Positions 14,960 through 22,867 of a stretch of 42,096 nt of DNA are shown here, piece by piece. The DNA is taken from contig JAHBWU010000027.1 in NCBI GenBank assembly GCA_019636835.1, forward strand, positions 1 to 42,096, given 5' to 3'. This stretch comes from Nitrospira sp. Lineage in GTDB: Bacteria > Nitrospirota > Nitrospiria > Nitrospirales > Nitrospiraceae. Under the pieces are notes generated by a model. That model worked only from the letters and a program-made list of their open reading frames with translations, was not told where the DNA came from and searched no databases. Within the stretch, counting starts at the first letter, position 1. The number at the start of each line of letters is the position of its first letter. The position numbers and the translations under genes were made by a program.

Positions 14960-16654
14960 TCATTTCTTGCTGCTTTGCTCGTCCGCAGCCGGTACTGTGG
15001 CAGGAGCTCGAAAGAAAAATCGATCCGTGACGAACTGTTGCACGATGGTGAGCACATTATTGGTCAACCAATACAACACGAGGCCGGCAGGAAAATTAAT
15101 GAACAGAAACGTCATGAGCGCCGGAAGCATCATCATGACTTTCGCCTGAGTCGGATCCATGGTCGTCGGCTGAATCTTTTGCATGACCACCATGCTGATT
15201 CCCATGATGATCGGCAGAATGTAGTAGGGATCCTGAACCGACAGATCGCTAATCCACAACCCCAACGGGGCTTGGCGTAAATCGATCGTCATATACAGAA
15301 TATTGAACAGCGATACGAACACGGGCATCTGCAATAACATAGGGAGACAGCCACCCACGGGATTGACCTTATGATCCCGGTAGAGCTTGATGAGCTCCTT
15401 GTTCAAGCGTTCACGATCGTCTTTCAATTTTTCTTGGAGAGCCGCCACTTTCGGCTGGATGCCCTGCATCTGCTTCATCGATGTATAACTCTTGTATTGC
15501 AGGGGGACGAACAGCAGCTTGATGATGACGGTCAGGATGATAATCGTCACTCCATAATTATGCGTATAGTCATTGATATAACGCAGCACGTAGAAAATGG
15601 GTTTGGCTACGGCCCGGACCATGTCCCAGCTCCCGAAAAGAAACCATCCAAAATCGATGGTATCTTCCAGCCTAATTTGCAAACTCTGAAGCGTGTCATA
15701 TTCCTTGGGACCGGCAAATAGCTGGAGTTCGAGAGGTGTCCCGGATGAATCGACAGCCAAACGAACAGCAGTGGAAACGAGCTTGTCTCCTTGTTTCCTG
15801 GGAAAAGCGGACGCACTCGTCTTTGGAATAAGTGCGGCAATGAAGTACTTATCTTGTAGAGCGATCCATGTCAGAGCGCCCTTGCGCTCAGTCTCGGAGT
15901 CAGGGGCGTCGTTTTCAATCTTATCGTCGATGAGCGAAGCCGCTCCGACGGAACCGATGAACCCTTCCCCCCAATCCACCACCCCAAAATTTGTTCCCAA
16001 TCCGACTTTTATCGCTCCTGCGACGCCGCTGGGTTTCAACGCGATGTCTACGACATAGCTATTGGCGTGAAAGGTCAGTTGCTTTTCCAACCGCACGCCG
16101 GTCGCCGGATTCCCATAATAGAACGTCATATGGCCTGTGGGGTGGCCCTGGTCTAAGGTCGTAAAATCCTTTTCAACTCTGTAGATCCCTTCGCTTAACT
16201 CCTTTGAATGAGAGGCGTCATCCGCTGAGATCGTCAGGGGCTCGGCAAACTTGCCTTCTTGTCGCACGAGTTGCACTGCGGACTTCCCATCCGAACTGCT
16301 TCGATAGCGTTTGAGTTCCCAGCTAATCAGCGCAGCCCCGCGGGTCGTAAACTTAGCCCGATAGAGATCCGTCTCAACCTCGACGACCTCTATCGTGGAA
16401 GCTCCTCCGCGCAGTTCTTGAGCCTGGCCCTCGCCACCGGATGGTTTTATCGGCACTATTTCCGTGGTGGTGGGAACGCTTGAGGTTGGAGTGCCGGGGC
16501 TTGCGCCCGAAGGGGAGGTCGCATCGCTCGTGGAAGGGGCGGCCGGCTCCGAAATGGTCGGCTGAGGAAGCAGGCCCAGCTCTTTGAGCAGGTACTCGTA
16601 CCCAAAGATAATCGCAAGGGAGAGCACCAAGAACACGATGACTCGCTTTTCCAT
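14960..16654 (-). CDS. yidC: Membrane protein insertase YidC
   Basis: This 564-residue inner-membrane protein is of the Gram-negative type. It has an N-terminal signal-anchor helix (RVIVFLVLSLAIIFGYEYLL) and a Ser/Pro/Thr/Glu-rich linker (about residues 30-75). A large periplasmic beta-domain (to about 340) and a five-helix conserved core follow, opening with YGVTIIILTVIIKLLFVPLQ. The coiled-coil hairpin MQGIQPKVAALQEKLKDDRE and NPVGGCLPMLLQMPVF are core signatures. YidC inserts small membrane proteins alone or with SecYEG and helps fold others. A basic tail (SSKK) ends the protein. It lies 36 bases after yidD. Confidence 0.97.
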   Translation of the reverse strand: MEKRVIVFLVLSLAIIFGYEYLLKELGLLPQPTISEPAAPSTSDATSPSGASPGTPTSSVPTTTEIVPIKPSGGEGQAQELRGGASTIEVVEVETDLYRAKFTTRGAALISWELKRYRSSSDGKSAVQLVRQEGKFAEPLTISADDASHSKELSEGIYRVEKDFTTLDQGHPTGHMTFYYGNPATGVRLEKQLTFHANSYVVDIALKPSGVAGAIKVGLGTNFGVVDWGEGFIGSVGAASLIDDKIENDAPDSETERKGALTWIALQDKYFIAALIPKTSASAFPRKQGDKLVSTAVRLAVDSSGTPLELQLFAGPKEYDTLQSLQIRLEDTIDFGWFLFGSWDMVRAVAKPIFYVLRYINDYTHNYGVTIIILTVIIKLLFVPLQYKSYTSMKQMQGIQPKVAALQEKLKDDRERLNKELIKLYRDHKVNPVGGCLPMLLQMPVFVSLFNILYMTIDLRQAPLGLWISDLSVQDPYYILPIIMGISMVVMQKIQPTTMDPTQAKVMMMLPALMTFLFINFPAGLVLYWLTNNVLTIVQQFVTDRFFFRAPATVPAADEQSSKK

Positions 16655-16690
16655 GAAGAAGCTATGCTTTCTTTAAAGATGTAATCGCCG

Positions 16691-16900
16691 CTACTTGACT
16701 GGGTCTTCTCCCCCGGGATGGAAGGGGTGACATTTCATAAGCCGGAGGATGGCTAGGCCGATCCCCTGTAACGCTCCGTATTTGATGATTGCATCCGAGG
16801 CATATTGCGAACAACTGGGTTCGAATCGGCATGTGCGACCGTACAAGGGGGAAATCACCAAACGATATCCTTGAATCAGCCACAGACACAGCGATTGCAT
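16691..16900 (-). CDS. yidD: Membrane protein insertion efficiency factor YidD
   Basis: This 69-residue protein is a YidD family member. The blocks LIQGYRLVISPLYGRTCRFEPSCSQYASDAI and LRLMKCHPFHPGG include the conserved cysteines and the GGxDPV-type end (here GGEDPVK). YidD is a small amphipathic, inner-membrane-associated protein that assists YidC-dependent insertion. Length is normal. It sits between rnpA (11 bases) and yidC (36 bases), its standard position. Confidence 0.96.
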   Translation of the reverse strand: MQSLCLWLIQGYRLVISPLYGRTCRFEPSCSQYASDAIIKYGALQGIGLAILRLMKCHPFHPGGEDPVK

Positions 16901-16911
16901 GTCAATTTCCT

Positions 16912-17307
16912 CTATACTCTTGGTCGAAGAAGGTGCAGGTGCTCAAGTGAGTTCCTCAATGCTTGGACTAACTCATCCCGCGATTGCAATAAAGCGTCCC
17001 TTTTCGGAAACACGAGGAGTCCCCGGCCTGGAACCAAGTCTTGATGTAATTGCCTCACCAGTTCACGAAAGATCCGTTTGGCCCGATTGCGTCGGACTGC
17101 ATTTCCAAATCGTTTACCCACGATAATCCCCACGCGACTCGGGGCATCATCCATCTTGTATGCCAAAAGATTGAAGAGAACGTTCGAAATCCGGCGGCCA
17201 TGATGTTTGACGATTTGAATGTCCCGGTTACTGCGCAAAAAAATGACATTTCGTCCTTGCGCTTTCGGTGTCATTGGAAAGGGGAGTGTTTCTTCGCCGC
17301 ATCCCAT
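16912..17307 (-). CDS. rnpA: Ribonuclease P protein component RnpA
   Basis: This protein of up to 131 residues is the basic subunit that helps the catalytic RNA of RNase P mature tRNA 5' ends. The diagnostic block GKRFGNAVRRNRAKRIFRELVR (about residues 65-86) carries the RNR basic motif, and an aromatic/basic surface precedes it (RSNRDIQIVKHHGRR). The start is uncertain: the ATG at 17307 lacks a visible ribosome site, and a second ATG at 17274 would remove 11 residues. It lies 110 bases after rpmH, with which it is presumably co-transcribed from the strong promoter at 17598-17626. Confidence 0.94.
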   Translation of the reverse strand: MGCGEETLPFPMTPKAQGRNVIFLRSNRDIQIVKHHGRRISNVLFNLLAYKMDDAPSRVGIIVGKRFGNAVRRNRAKRIFRELVRQLHQDLVPGRGLLVFPKRDALLQSRDELVQALRNSLEHLHLLRPRV

Positions 17308-17417
17308 CCGTTCATGATCCCGGAGAAGACTCTAGCTGGTGGGTGAGCGCACGCTCAACAGCAACGCGAGAGATCGAGAGCGACCCGAAGAACACCTGCT
17401 GATCTGACACGATGTGC

Positions 17418-17555
17418 TTAGACGGTCAACCGAGCTCGTCCCTTAGCCCTGCGGCGGGCCAGCACCTTACGTCCGTTTTTGGTGCTCATACGCTTCCTAA
17501 ATCCATGCTCACGCTTCTTTTTCAAGTTGGACGGTTGTTGAAATGTGAAAGACAT
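17418..17555 (-). CDS. rpmH: 50S ribosomal protein L34
   Basis: A 45-codon frame too short for many gene callers encodes a protein opening [19 protein letters not shown] and continuing [20 protein letters not shown], ending in RLTV. This is the full L34 pattern (arginine- and lysine-rich, with the invariant HGFRxRM and GRKVLxxRRxKGR motifs). L34 is a small basic protein of the large ribosomal subunit. It is the first gene of the rpmH-rnpA-yidD-yidC series and has a perfect sigma-70 promoter upstream. The usual neighbour dnaA is not present on the other side. Confidence 0.97.
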   Translation of the reverse strand: MSFTFQQPSNLKKKREHGFRKRMSTKNGRKVLARRRAKGRARLTV

Positions 17556-17993
17556 AATCCCCCTACCCTTTGAATAGTCGATTCAAATGAACGGTGAATT
17601 ATAGGGGAGGCACTTATGCCTGTCAATTTCATGCTGCCTCTGCCATCTTCAGTCCTTAATGTCGGTGGGTTGAGGCGCTTTTGCGTTTGATCACCAGAAT
17701 GCCACAAGAATCGGGTGCCCAAAGATCATCAAACCCATCATAAATATGCGAAATCAATTAAATCCTTATCCCACAACGACGATTATCGGTGGCACCGGGC
17801 TTGCTGCATATTTTAGTCTTGCCAGTATGCCTGGCGATCTAAGTCTGTTAAGCTAGCGCATCTAACTTGAAATACTCTTAATGGTTTTTGAAGAGTAACG
17901 CAGGCTGTCGATCATGGACTGCCACACTGAGGATGAAGAAAGAACCGGATTGACCAAAGTCTGTAGATAGACCTGTTAAGGAGGATTCTTCGT
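17556..17993. other. Intergenic region between divergent rpmH and the envelope cluster
   Basis: This 438-base gap carries the rpmH promoter at its left end and the ribosome site AAGGAGG (17979-17985) of the lipoprotein gene at its right end. It is where dnaA and the replication origin lie in many bacteria, but I find no cluster of DnaA boxes and no AT-rich unwinding-like block. No open frame in it can be supported, and I saw no convincing rightward promoter. Confidence 0.6.
17598..17626 (-). promoter_or_regulatory. Consensus sigma-70 promoter of the rpmH operon
   Basis: On the minus strand TTGACA (17621-17626) and TATAAT (17598-17603) match consensus at all 12 positions with the optimal 17-base spacer. 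The spacer contains the imperfect palindrome GGCATAAGTGCC. The promoter lies about 43 bases upstream of the rpmH start, as expected for a highly expressed ribosomal protein gene. Confidence 0.92.
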
Positions 17994-18605
17994 ATGCTGA
18001 GAAAAGCATCCCTTGTCTCTCTTGCCGTGACTCTCATTGTGATCGCCGGATGTGCGGAACCTCCCACCCAGCAGATCCAGGAAGCGGAAAAGGCTCTCAA
18101 AGATGCACAGGAAAGCGGCGCGGCCACATATAGCGCTGATGAGTATGCCAAGCTAGAAGGTACCCTTACCACTTTGCGGAAAGAAGTCGCCGATCAGGAT
18201 GAAAAGTTCACGCTCTTTCGCGACTACGGCAAGGCCCAACAACTATCTGCCTCGGCCAAAGCTGATAGTGAACGGATCAAGGCGGCCTCGGCTCAAAAAA
18301 AGGAAGAAGCCAAGGCAGCAGCCTTGCAGGCTCAACAAGTCGCTGAAGAGGCGGTGAAAGCGACGCAAGATTTGGTCGCCAAGGCACCTGTCGGAAAAGA
18401 TCGTGCGGCGGTGGAGGCCATCAAGAACGACGTGGAAGGGCTGAAGTCGTTGCTGAAACAGGTTCAGGCCTCGATCGACAAGGAAGATTATCCGGCGGCG
18501 CAAACCCAGGCAAAGGCTATTCACGACATGAGCCAAGGCGTGTCAATCGAAATACAAAACGCCCTTGCAAAAGTGGGAAAAAGAATACCTACAAAGAAGA
18601 AGTAA
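17994..18605 (+). CDS. Long helical outer-membrane lipoprotein with lysine-rich C-terminus
   Basis: This 203-residue protein has a lipoprotein signal peptide with the lipobox VIAGC (C20). Alanine follows the cysteine, so sorting to the outer membrane is likely. The mature part is almost entirely predicted helix: acidic/basic heptad-like stretches (about 28-65), an Ala/Lys/Gln/Glu-rich coiled coil (about 80-130) and a final helical hairpin. It resembles DUF4398-type lipoproteins. The protein ends GKRIPTKKK. In E. coli Lpp the C-terminal lysine is the residue bonded to peptidoglycan by L,D-transpeptidases, and two such enzymes follow here, eight bases and about 1.1 kb downstream. A ribosome site AAGGAGG precedes the ATG by eight bases. 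Covalent attachment is inference. Confidence 0.8.
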   Translation: MLRKASLVSLAVTLIVIAGCAEPPTQQIQEAEKALKDAQESGAATYSADEYAKLEGTLTTLRKEVADQDEKFTLFRDYGKAQQLSASAKADSERIKAASAQKKEEAKAAALQAQQVAEEAVKATQDLVAKAPVGKDRAAVEAIKNDVEGLKSLLKQVQASIDKEDYPAAQTQAKAIHDMSQGVSIEIQNALAKVGKRIPTKKK

Positions 18606-18613
18606 CGTACGGC

Positions 18614-19747
18614 ATGGCGCTTAACCTGATACATAAGACGCTTGCCGCGATTCTCTGTGTTATCTGTTTGACCGGTTGTGTTCAAGCCGTTCCGCCGGAC
18701 CTCTTTGTAGCTCTTGAGGCTATTGATCAGGATCTGATCGCATTGCGGGCTCCTGAAGCTGCGCCTGAGGAGTATGGGCAGTTCGTTCGTCAATGGATCT
18801 CTCTGAAAGCACGCGTCCAACTGGACGATGATCTGATCAGATGGCCATGGGAATCAAGCGATCTTGAGAATGATCTCAGGCGGCTGTACGTCATCGGTGA
18901 ACGTACGGTCTCCCAACTGCACGAGAGACACGCCTCGCAGCATCGCGCGGCACAGGCGAAGGTGGTTCGTCTGGAAGAACAGCTTCATACGATTACCTCG
19001 AAGGTCGAATCAATCGATGGGCGCATCCTCTTAGGAGAAAAAGGCGTTCAAACGGATCTCCTTGTTAAACAGGCCCGTTCCTTCTTCGAACAAAAAGACT
19101 TCCAACGAGCCATGCAAGCGGCAGAGAAGGCGGATCATGCCCTCAAGGCTCAGGCGTTATTACTCAGTCGAGAATTGGGACGATACGCCGATGAGAGCCG
19201 GATCACTTATTGGCAGACCTTGGCCAAACAGACCATCGATTGGTCGCGAATCCACCAATCAACGGCCATCGTGGTGAGCAAGGCCGACCGAGAATTGACT
19301 CTCTACAAGGGCGGACGGAAGGTGCTATCATATCCAGTCCGATTGGGGTTCAACGGCATGCTGGAAAAACAGTTCCAGGGAGACGGAGCGACGCCGGAAG
19401 GTCGGTATCGCGTGACGGACAAGCGCGGTCAAGGGCAGACACAATTCTACCGAGCCTTGGCCCTGGATTATCCCAATTCCGAAGATCGTCGACGATTCGA
19501 GCTTGCGAAGAAGTCGGGAAAGATCGGCCCGGCCAAAGGCATCGGGGGCCAAATCGAGATTCATGGCGCCGACAATGCACTGTTAGCCCAGACCCTTGGG
19601 TGCATCATGCTCGATAATTCGAATATGGCTGTTCTCTACGGGGGGGTTTCCGTCGGGACACCGGTTACGATCGTCGGTGCCTTGACCAGAGAGAATGCAG
19701 TGGCTCTGGCCTTATCCGAACTCGCCCAGCCTAGAGAGGAAATCTGA
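18614..19747 (+). CDS. Lipoprotein L,D-transpeptidase (YkuD domain)
   Basis: This 377-residue protein has a lipobox ending LTGC (C22), followed by a helical region (about 30-205) with coiled-coil character and then a YkuD catalytic domain (about 210-350). The active-site pattern is IHG (H317) and TLGCIML (C330); the arginine that usually follows GC is replaced by isoleucine-methionine, as in the family variants with GC(I/V)M. L,D-transpeptidases make 3-3 peptidoglycan crosslinks or attach lipoproteins to diaminopimelate, using a cysteine acyl-enzyme in the periplasm. A helical domain on a lipid anchor would hold the enzyme near the outer membrane. It is eight bases after the preceding lipoprotein gene. 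Confidence 0.9.
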   Translation: MALNLIHKTLAAILCVICLTGCVQAVPPDLFVALEAIDQDLIALRAPEAAPEEYGQFVRQWISLKARVQLDDDLIRWPWESSDLENDLRRLYVIGERTVSQLHERHASQHRAAQAKVVRLEEQLHTITSKVESIDGRILLGEKGVQTDLLVKQARSFFEQKDFQRAMQAAEKADHALKAQALLLSRELGRYADESRITYWQTLAKQTIDWSRIHQSTAIVVSKADRELTLYKGGRKVLSYPVRLGFNGMLEKQFQGDGATPEGRYRVTDKRGQGQTQFYRALALDYPNSEDRRRFELAKKSGKIGPAKGIGGQIEIHGADNALLAQTLGCIMLDNSNMAVLYGGVSVGTPVTIVGALTRENAVALALSELAQPREEI

Positions 19748-19757
19748 GCGTAGACCG

Positions 19758-20396
19758 ATGGGCCGAATCTTTCTTGCAATTTCAGCGGTCGTCTTACTGC
19801 TACTACTGGTTGTGAGTACTCCGACTCCCAGTCGTGTGGCGCCTGAAAATTCCCAATCGGTTCAACAGCCGGCTGTCCAGGACAAAGCCGATCTTCGTAC
19901 ATTGCAAGCGCGGTATAAGGTGCTCTCCAAACAACTGTCACAACTCATGCCGAACCAGCCTTACATCTTGGTCGATACGGCCAGGAACCGACTCTATGTG
20001 AAACACCAAGAACAAGTAGTCCTCGATGCGATTGCTTCGACCGGTAGCGGAACAATTCTTGATAAGCCCGGCGAAGGTAACAACCGGTGGATCTTCGATA
20101 CGCCTCGGGGAGAATTTCTCGTCAAGTCGAAATTGACCAATCCCACGTGGATCAAGCCCGATTGGGCCTTCATCGAAGAGGGACTCGCAGTGCCCCAAAA
20201 TGCCGCTGACCGCGCCGAGCAAGGGGTCCTCGGCGAATATGCATTGGGATTCGGCAAAGGCTATTTCATCCATGGGACGCTCTATACTCGTTTGTTGGGC
20301 AAAAACGTGACACATGGATGCATCCGGCTCAATGACAGCGACCTCAAAGGTGTCTACAAGCTCGCTCGAGTAGGGACACCGATCATGATTTTTTGA
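19758..20396 (+). CDS. L,D-transpeptidase (YkuD domain), membrane-anchored
   Basis: The 212-residue product begins with a hydrophobic helix (about residues 4-20) without a lipobox, so it is probably a signal anchor. A short helical segment (LRTLQARYKVLSKQLSQL) and a YkuD domain follow. The substrate pocket starts PYILVDTARNRLYVKHQ. The catalytic pattern is FIHG (H172) and THGCIRLND (C188, R190), a complete SHGCxR-type site. I chose the ATG at 19758, ten bases after the upstream stop, over a longer frame from 19695 that would overlap the preceding gene. It probably acts on peptidoglycan in the periplasm together with the lipoprotein-type enzyme. Confidence 0.92.
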   Translation: MGRIFLAISAVVLLLLLVVSTPTPSRVAPENSQSVQQPAVQDKADLRTLQARYKVLSKQLSQLMPNQPYILVDTARNRLYVKHQEQVVLDAIASTGSGTILDKPGEGNNRWIFDTPRGEFLVKSKLTNPTWIKPDWAFIEEGLAVPQNAADRAEQGVLGEYALGFGKGYFIHGTLYTRLLGKNVTHGCIRLNDSDLKGVYKLARVGTPIMIF

Positions 20397-20423
20397 TCCC
20401 TCAAGAACGCGCAGATATTACCC

Positions 20424-21062
20424 ATGAACCTCTGCGCCATTCTCCTCCTGCTCGCCTTCACCACACCAAGTTGGGGGAAAGAGATCGAAGCCTTTCCCGC
20501 CCTAAATCTCCACAATGTCAACGAACTGAAAGAGGCGACCCGGGTCCTTGAGGAAGAACTCAAGCTTGCTGCTCGTCCCCAAACCTACCTCCTGATTGAT
20601 TTAGGCGGGAGCACGATTCACATTAAAAGTCGTGGAATCGGCCTCCACCAGATTCCCATCATTGCCTGGTCTGCCGAGTCACGGGAGAATCTGAAAGGGA
20701 TTCACCGATTGGTTGCACGGCCACCGGTCGCCAGACGAAAGATCGAACCGGGTGCAGGAGTCGAACAGGAGCCTATTTCGCTTGTCGATATGCCGACCGA
20801 CTACGTGTTGTCCTTCAGTCCCTCCCTGAGCGTCACGGTGGTTCCGTCCGTCTCAAGCGACAGTCTTCTTCAAAGCGCCGTCCTGCTGGGGAAAGTAGGA
20901 TGGCGAAATATGAAAGACTGGACGAGTGGATTCTTCACTGATCGCTCGTCTGAGCCCAAGTCTCATCTCCGACTGACCCTCTCTGTGGACCATACACAAT
21001 CCTTGGCCTGGTCTCTGGTCGATGGCATGGCCGTGGTCATTCGTCGCCCAACCGATAAGTAG
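20424..21062 (+). CDS. Periplasmic YkuD-like protein lacking the catalytic cysteine
   Basis: This 212-residue protein has a signal peptide (MNLCAILLLLAFTTPSWG). Its next region, a helix followed by QTYLLIDLGGSTIHIKSRG, mirrors the first strands of the upstream transpeptidase (QPYILVDTARNRLYVKHQ). The later HG and GC motifs are absent, and the only cysteine (C4) is in the signal peptide, so it cannot be an active L,D-transpeptidase. It ends with a beta-rich C-terminal half (PTDYVLSFSPSLSVTVVP). It is 27 bases after the previous gene and likely co-transcribed. It may be a regulator or scaffold for the enzymes or may bind peptidoglycan; this is inference from position and resemblance. Confidence 0.7.
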   Translation: MNLCAILLLLAFTTPSWGKEIEAFPALNLHNVNELKEATRVLEEELKLAARPQTYLLIDLGGSTIHIKSRGIGLHQIPIIAWSAESRENLKGIHRLVARPPVARRKIEPGAGVEQEPISLVDMPTDYVLSFSPSLSVTVVPSVSSDSLLQSAVLLGKVGWRNMKDWTSGFFTDRSSEPKSHLRLTLSVDHTQSLAWSLVDGMAVVIRRPTDK

Positions 21063-21168
21063 GAAAGCGGAGCATAGGGTCCGTATTGCCTTTTCCCCAC
21101 CAGCTCAATAAGATGCGAGCAGAATTCCCACAGATCCTCAACAGGGTTCTTCTCGGCGAGGTACTCCT

Positions 21169-22866
21169 ATGTCTAGGCGATTGAGTGACAAGCTTCCTGC
21201 ATCGTTCCAGTCCGTGGTCCATCCGGCACTCGATGCTCTAAATCAGGCTCAGGCTATTGATCGACTGTGGTCGAAGGACCATCGACTCTGGAAGCCTGAT
21301 CCCAAGGAAATCGCGGACCGCCTAGGCTGGTTGACGGTACAGGACCAGATGCGCCAACAGCTGGGACAACTGCAACGCTGCGTCGCTACAGCCAAAAGTC
21401 TGAATATCAAAGATGTCGTGCTACTGGGGATGGGAGGCAGCAGTCTTGGGCCGGAAGTCTTCCGTACTTTGTTTGGATCTCAGAAGGGCTTCCCGCGCCT
21501 GTGGGTCCTTGATTCAACCATTCCAGGGTGGGTTCGGCAGGTTACGAAGGCGATTTCCCCCACGCGGACACTCTTTCTCGTGGCCAGTAAGTCCGGAGGT
21601 ACGATCGAAGTCATGTCGCTCTTCGGTCATTTTTGGAACCTCGTGACAAAGGCCAAGGGGAATCATGGAGGAAAGCAGTTTGTCGCGATCACCGATCCGG
21701 GCACCGGCTTGGAAAAGATGGCGCGGGACTATGGATTTGGAGAGATCTTCACGAACCCAGCTGACATTGGCGGACGGTATTCCGTGCTTTCTCTGTTCGG
21801 TCTTGTTCCTGCAGCACTCCTGGGCATCGATATTCCTAGACTCTTGGACCGGGCAGCCGGTATGGCGGAACAATGCCGCCAGCAGAAAGACCTCGAGACT
21901 AATCCCGGTGCGTATCTGGGTGCAGCGATGGGCAGTCTTGCCAAGACTGGGCGCGATAAGGTGACGGTCATCGCGTCACCGTCCCTTTCTACGTTCGGCC
22001 TCTGGGTAGAACAGCTCCTGGCTGAAAGCACGGGGAAGGAGGGAACCGGTCTCATCCCCATCGCACAAGAACCGGTTCTGAGACCCCACGCCTATGGAAG
22101 CGACCGATTCTTCGTCTATCTCAAACTTAAAGGAGACAAGAACCATGGGCTCGATCAAGCGGTTCAAGCGCTCGTCAAGGCTAAACAACCGGTAGTCCAG
22201 TTCGACCTCCGTGACCGCTATGATGTGGGCGTTGAGTTCTTCAGATGGGAGTTTGCGACGGCTATCGCCGGACACTTACTCGGCATTCACCCGTTCGACC
22301 AACCGAATGTTCAGGAGAGCAAGGACAACACCAATCGAGTCCTGGAAACTTTCCAATCGACAGGACGACTGCCGGAACAAGCGAACAGCCATCCCAAGAA
22401 TGCCGCGCAAGACCTGTCGAGTCATCTTCAGCCCGGCACATATGTTTCACTGCTGGCTTATACCACTCCATCACGTTCGTCCGAAACAGCGGTGAACCGC
22501 TTCCGCAAGATCCTCATGGCACGATATCGCGTTGCCACCACTTTTGGGTATGGGCCTCGCTACCTCCATTCAACCGGCCAACTTCACAAAGGGGGTCCCA
22601 ATACCGGCGTCTTTCTTGAACTGGTGGACCGGATGACGCCCGACGTACCGATTCCCGGAAAGCCGTTTTCGTTTGGGACGTTGGCTCAGGCACAGGCAGC
22701 CGGCGATATGGAATCACTCAGCACACACCACCGCCATGCTGTTCGTGTTCAATTAGGTCGTGACCAAGCCGCCACGGTGAATGCCATCACAGCGGCGTTG
22801 ACAAAAACGGCATCATCCGGACGCCGTACGGCCTCAAAATCCCCCCGTAAGATCACTCGCCGCTAA
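21169..22866 (+). CDS. pgi: Glucose-6-phosphate isomerase
   Basis: This 565-residue enzyme interconverts glucose 6-phosphate and fructose 6-phosphate. SIS-fold sugar-phosphate binding motifs are clear: LLGMGGSSLGPEV (about residues 84-96), ASKSGGTIEVMSL (about 138-150) and GGRYSVLSLFGLVPAALLG. The sequence resembles the isomerase half of bacterial transaldolase/isomerase fusions more than E. coli Pgi; no transaldolase half is attached here. The last ~25 residues (KTASSGRRTASKSPRKITRR) form a basic, likely disordered tail. The ribosome site GAGGTA precedes the ATG by six bases. It heads the pgi-pgl-glk-rpiA unit. Confidence 0.93.
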   Translation: MSRRLSDKLPASFQSVVHPALDALNQAQAIDRLWSKDHRLWKPDPKEIADRLGWLTVQDQMRQQLGQLQRCVATAKSLNIKDVVLLGMGGSSLGPEVFRTLFGSQKGFPRLWVLDSTIPGWVRQVTKAISPTRTLFLVASKSGGTIEVMSLFGHFWNLVTKAKGNHGGKQFVAITDPGTGLEKMARDYGFGEIFTNPADIGGRYSVLSLFGLVPAALLGIDIPRLLDRAAGMAEQCRQQKDLETNPGAYLGAAMGSLAKTGRDKVTVIASPSLSTFGLWVEQLLAESTGKEGTGLIPIAQEPVLRPHAYGSDRFFVYLKLKGDKNHGLDQAVQALVKAKQPVVQFDLRDRYDVGVEFFRWEFATAIAGHLLGIHPFDQPNVQESKDNTNRVLETFQSTGRLPEQANSHPKNAAQDLSSHLQPGTYVSLLAYTTPSRSSETAVNRFRKILMARYRVATTFGYGPRYLHSTGQLHKGGPNTGVFLELVDRMTPDVPIPGKPFSFGTLAQAQAAGDMESLSTHHRHAVRVQLGRDQAATVNAITAALTKTASSGRRTASKSPRKITRR

Positions 22867-22867
22867 G

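Noticed and set aside
17766..17775. TTATCCCACA resembling a DnaA box near rpmH
   Set aside because: It has one extra base relative to TTATCCACA and there is no cluster of similar sites, so an origin here is not supported.
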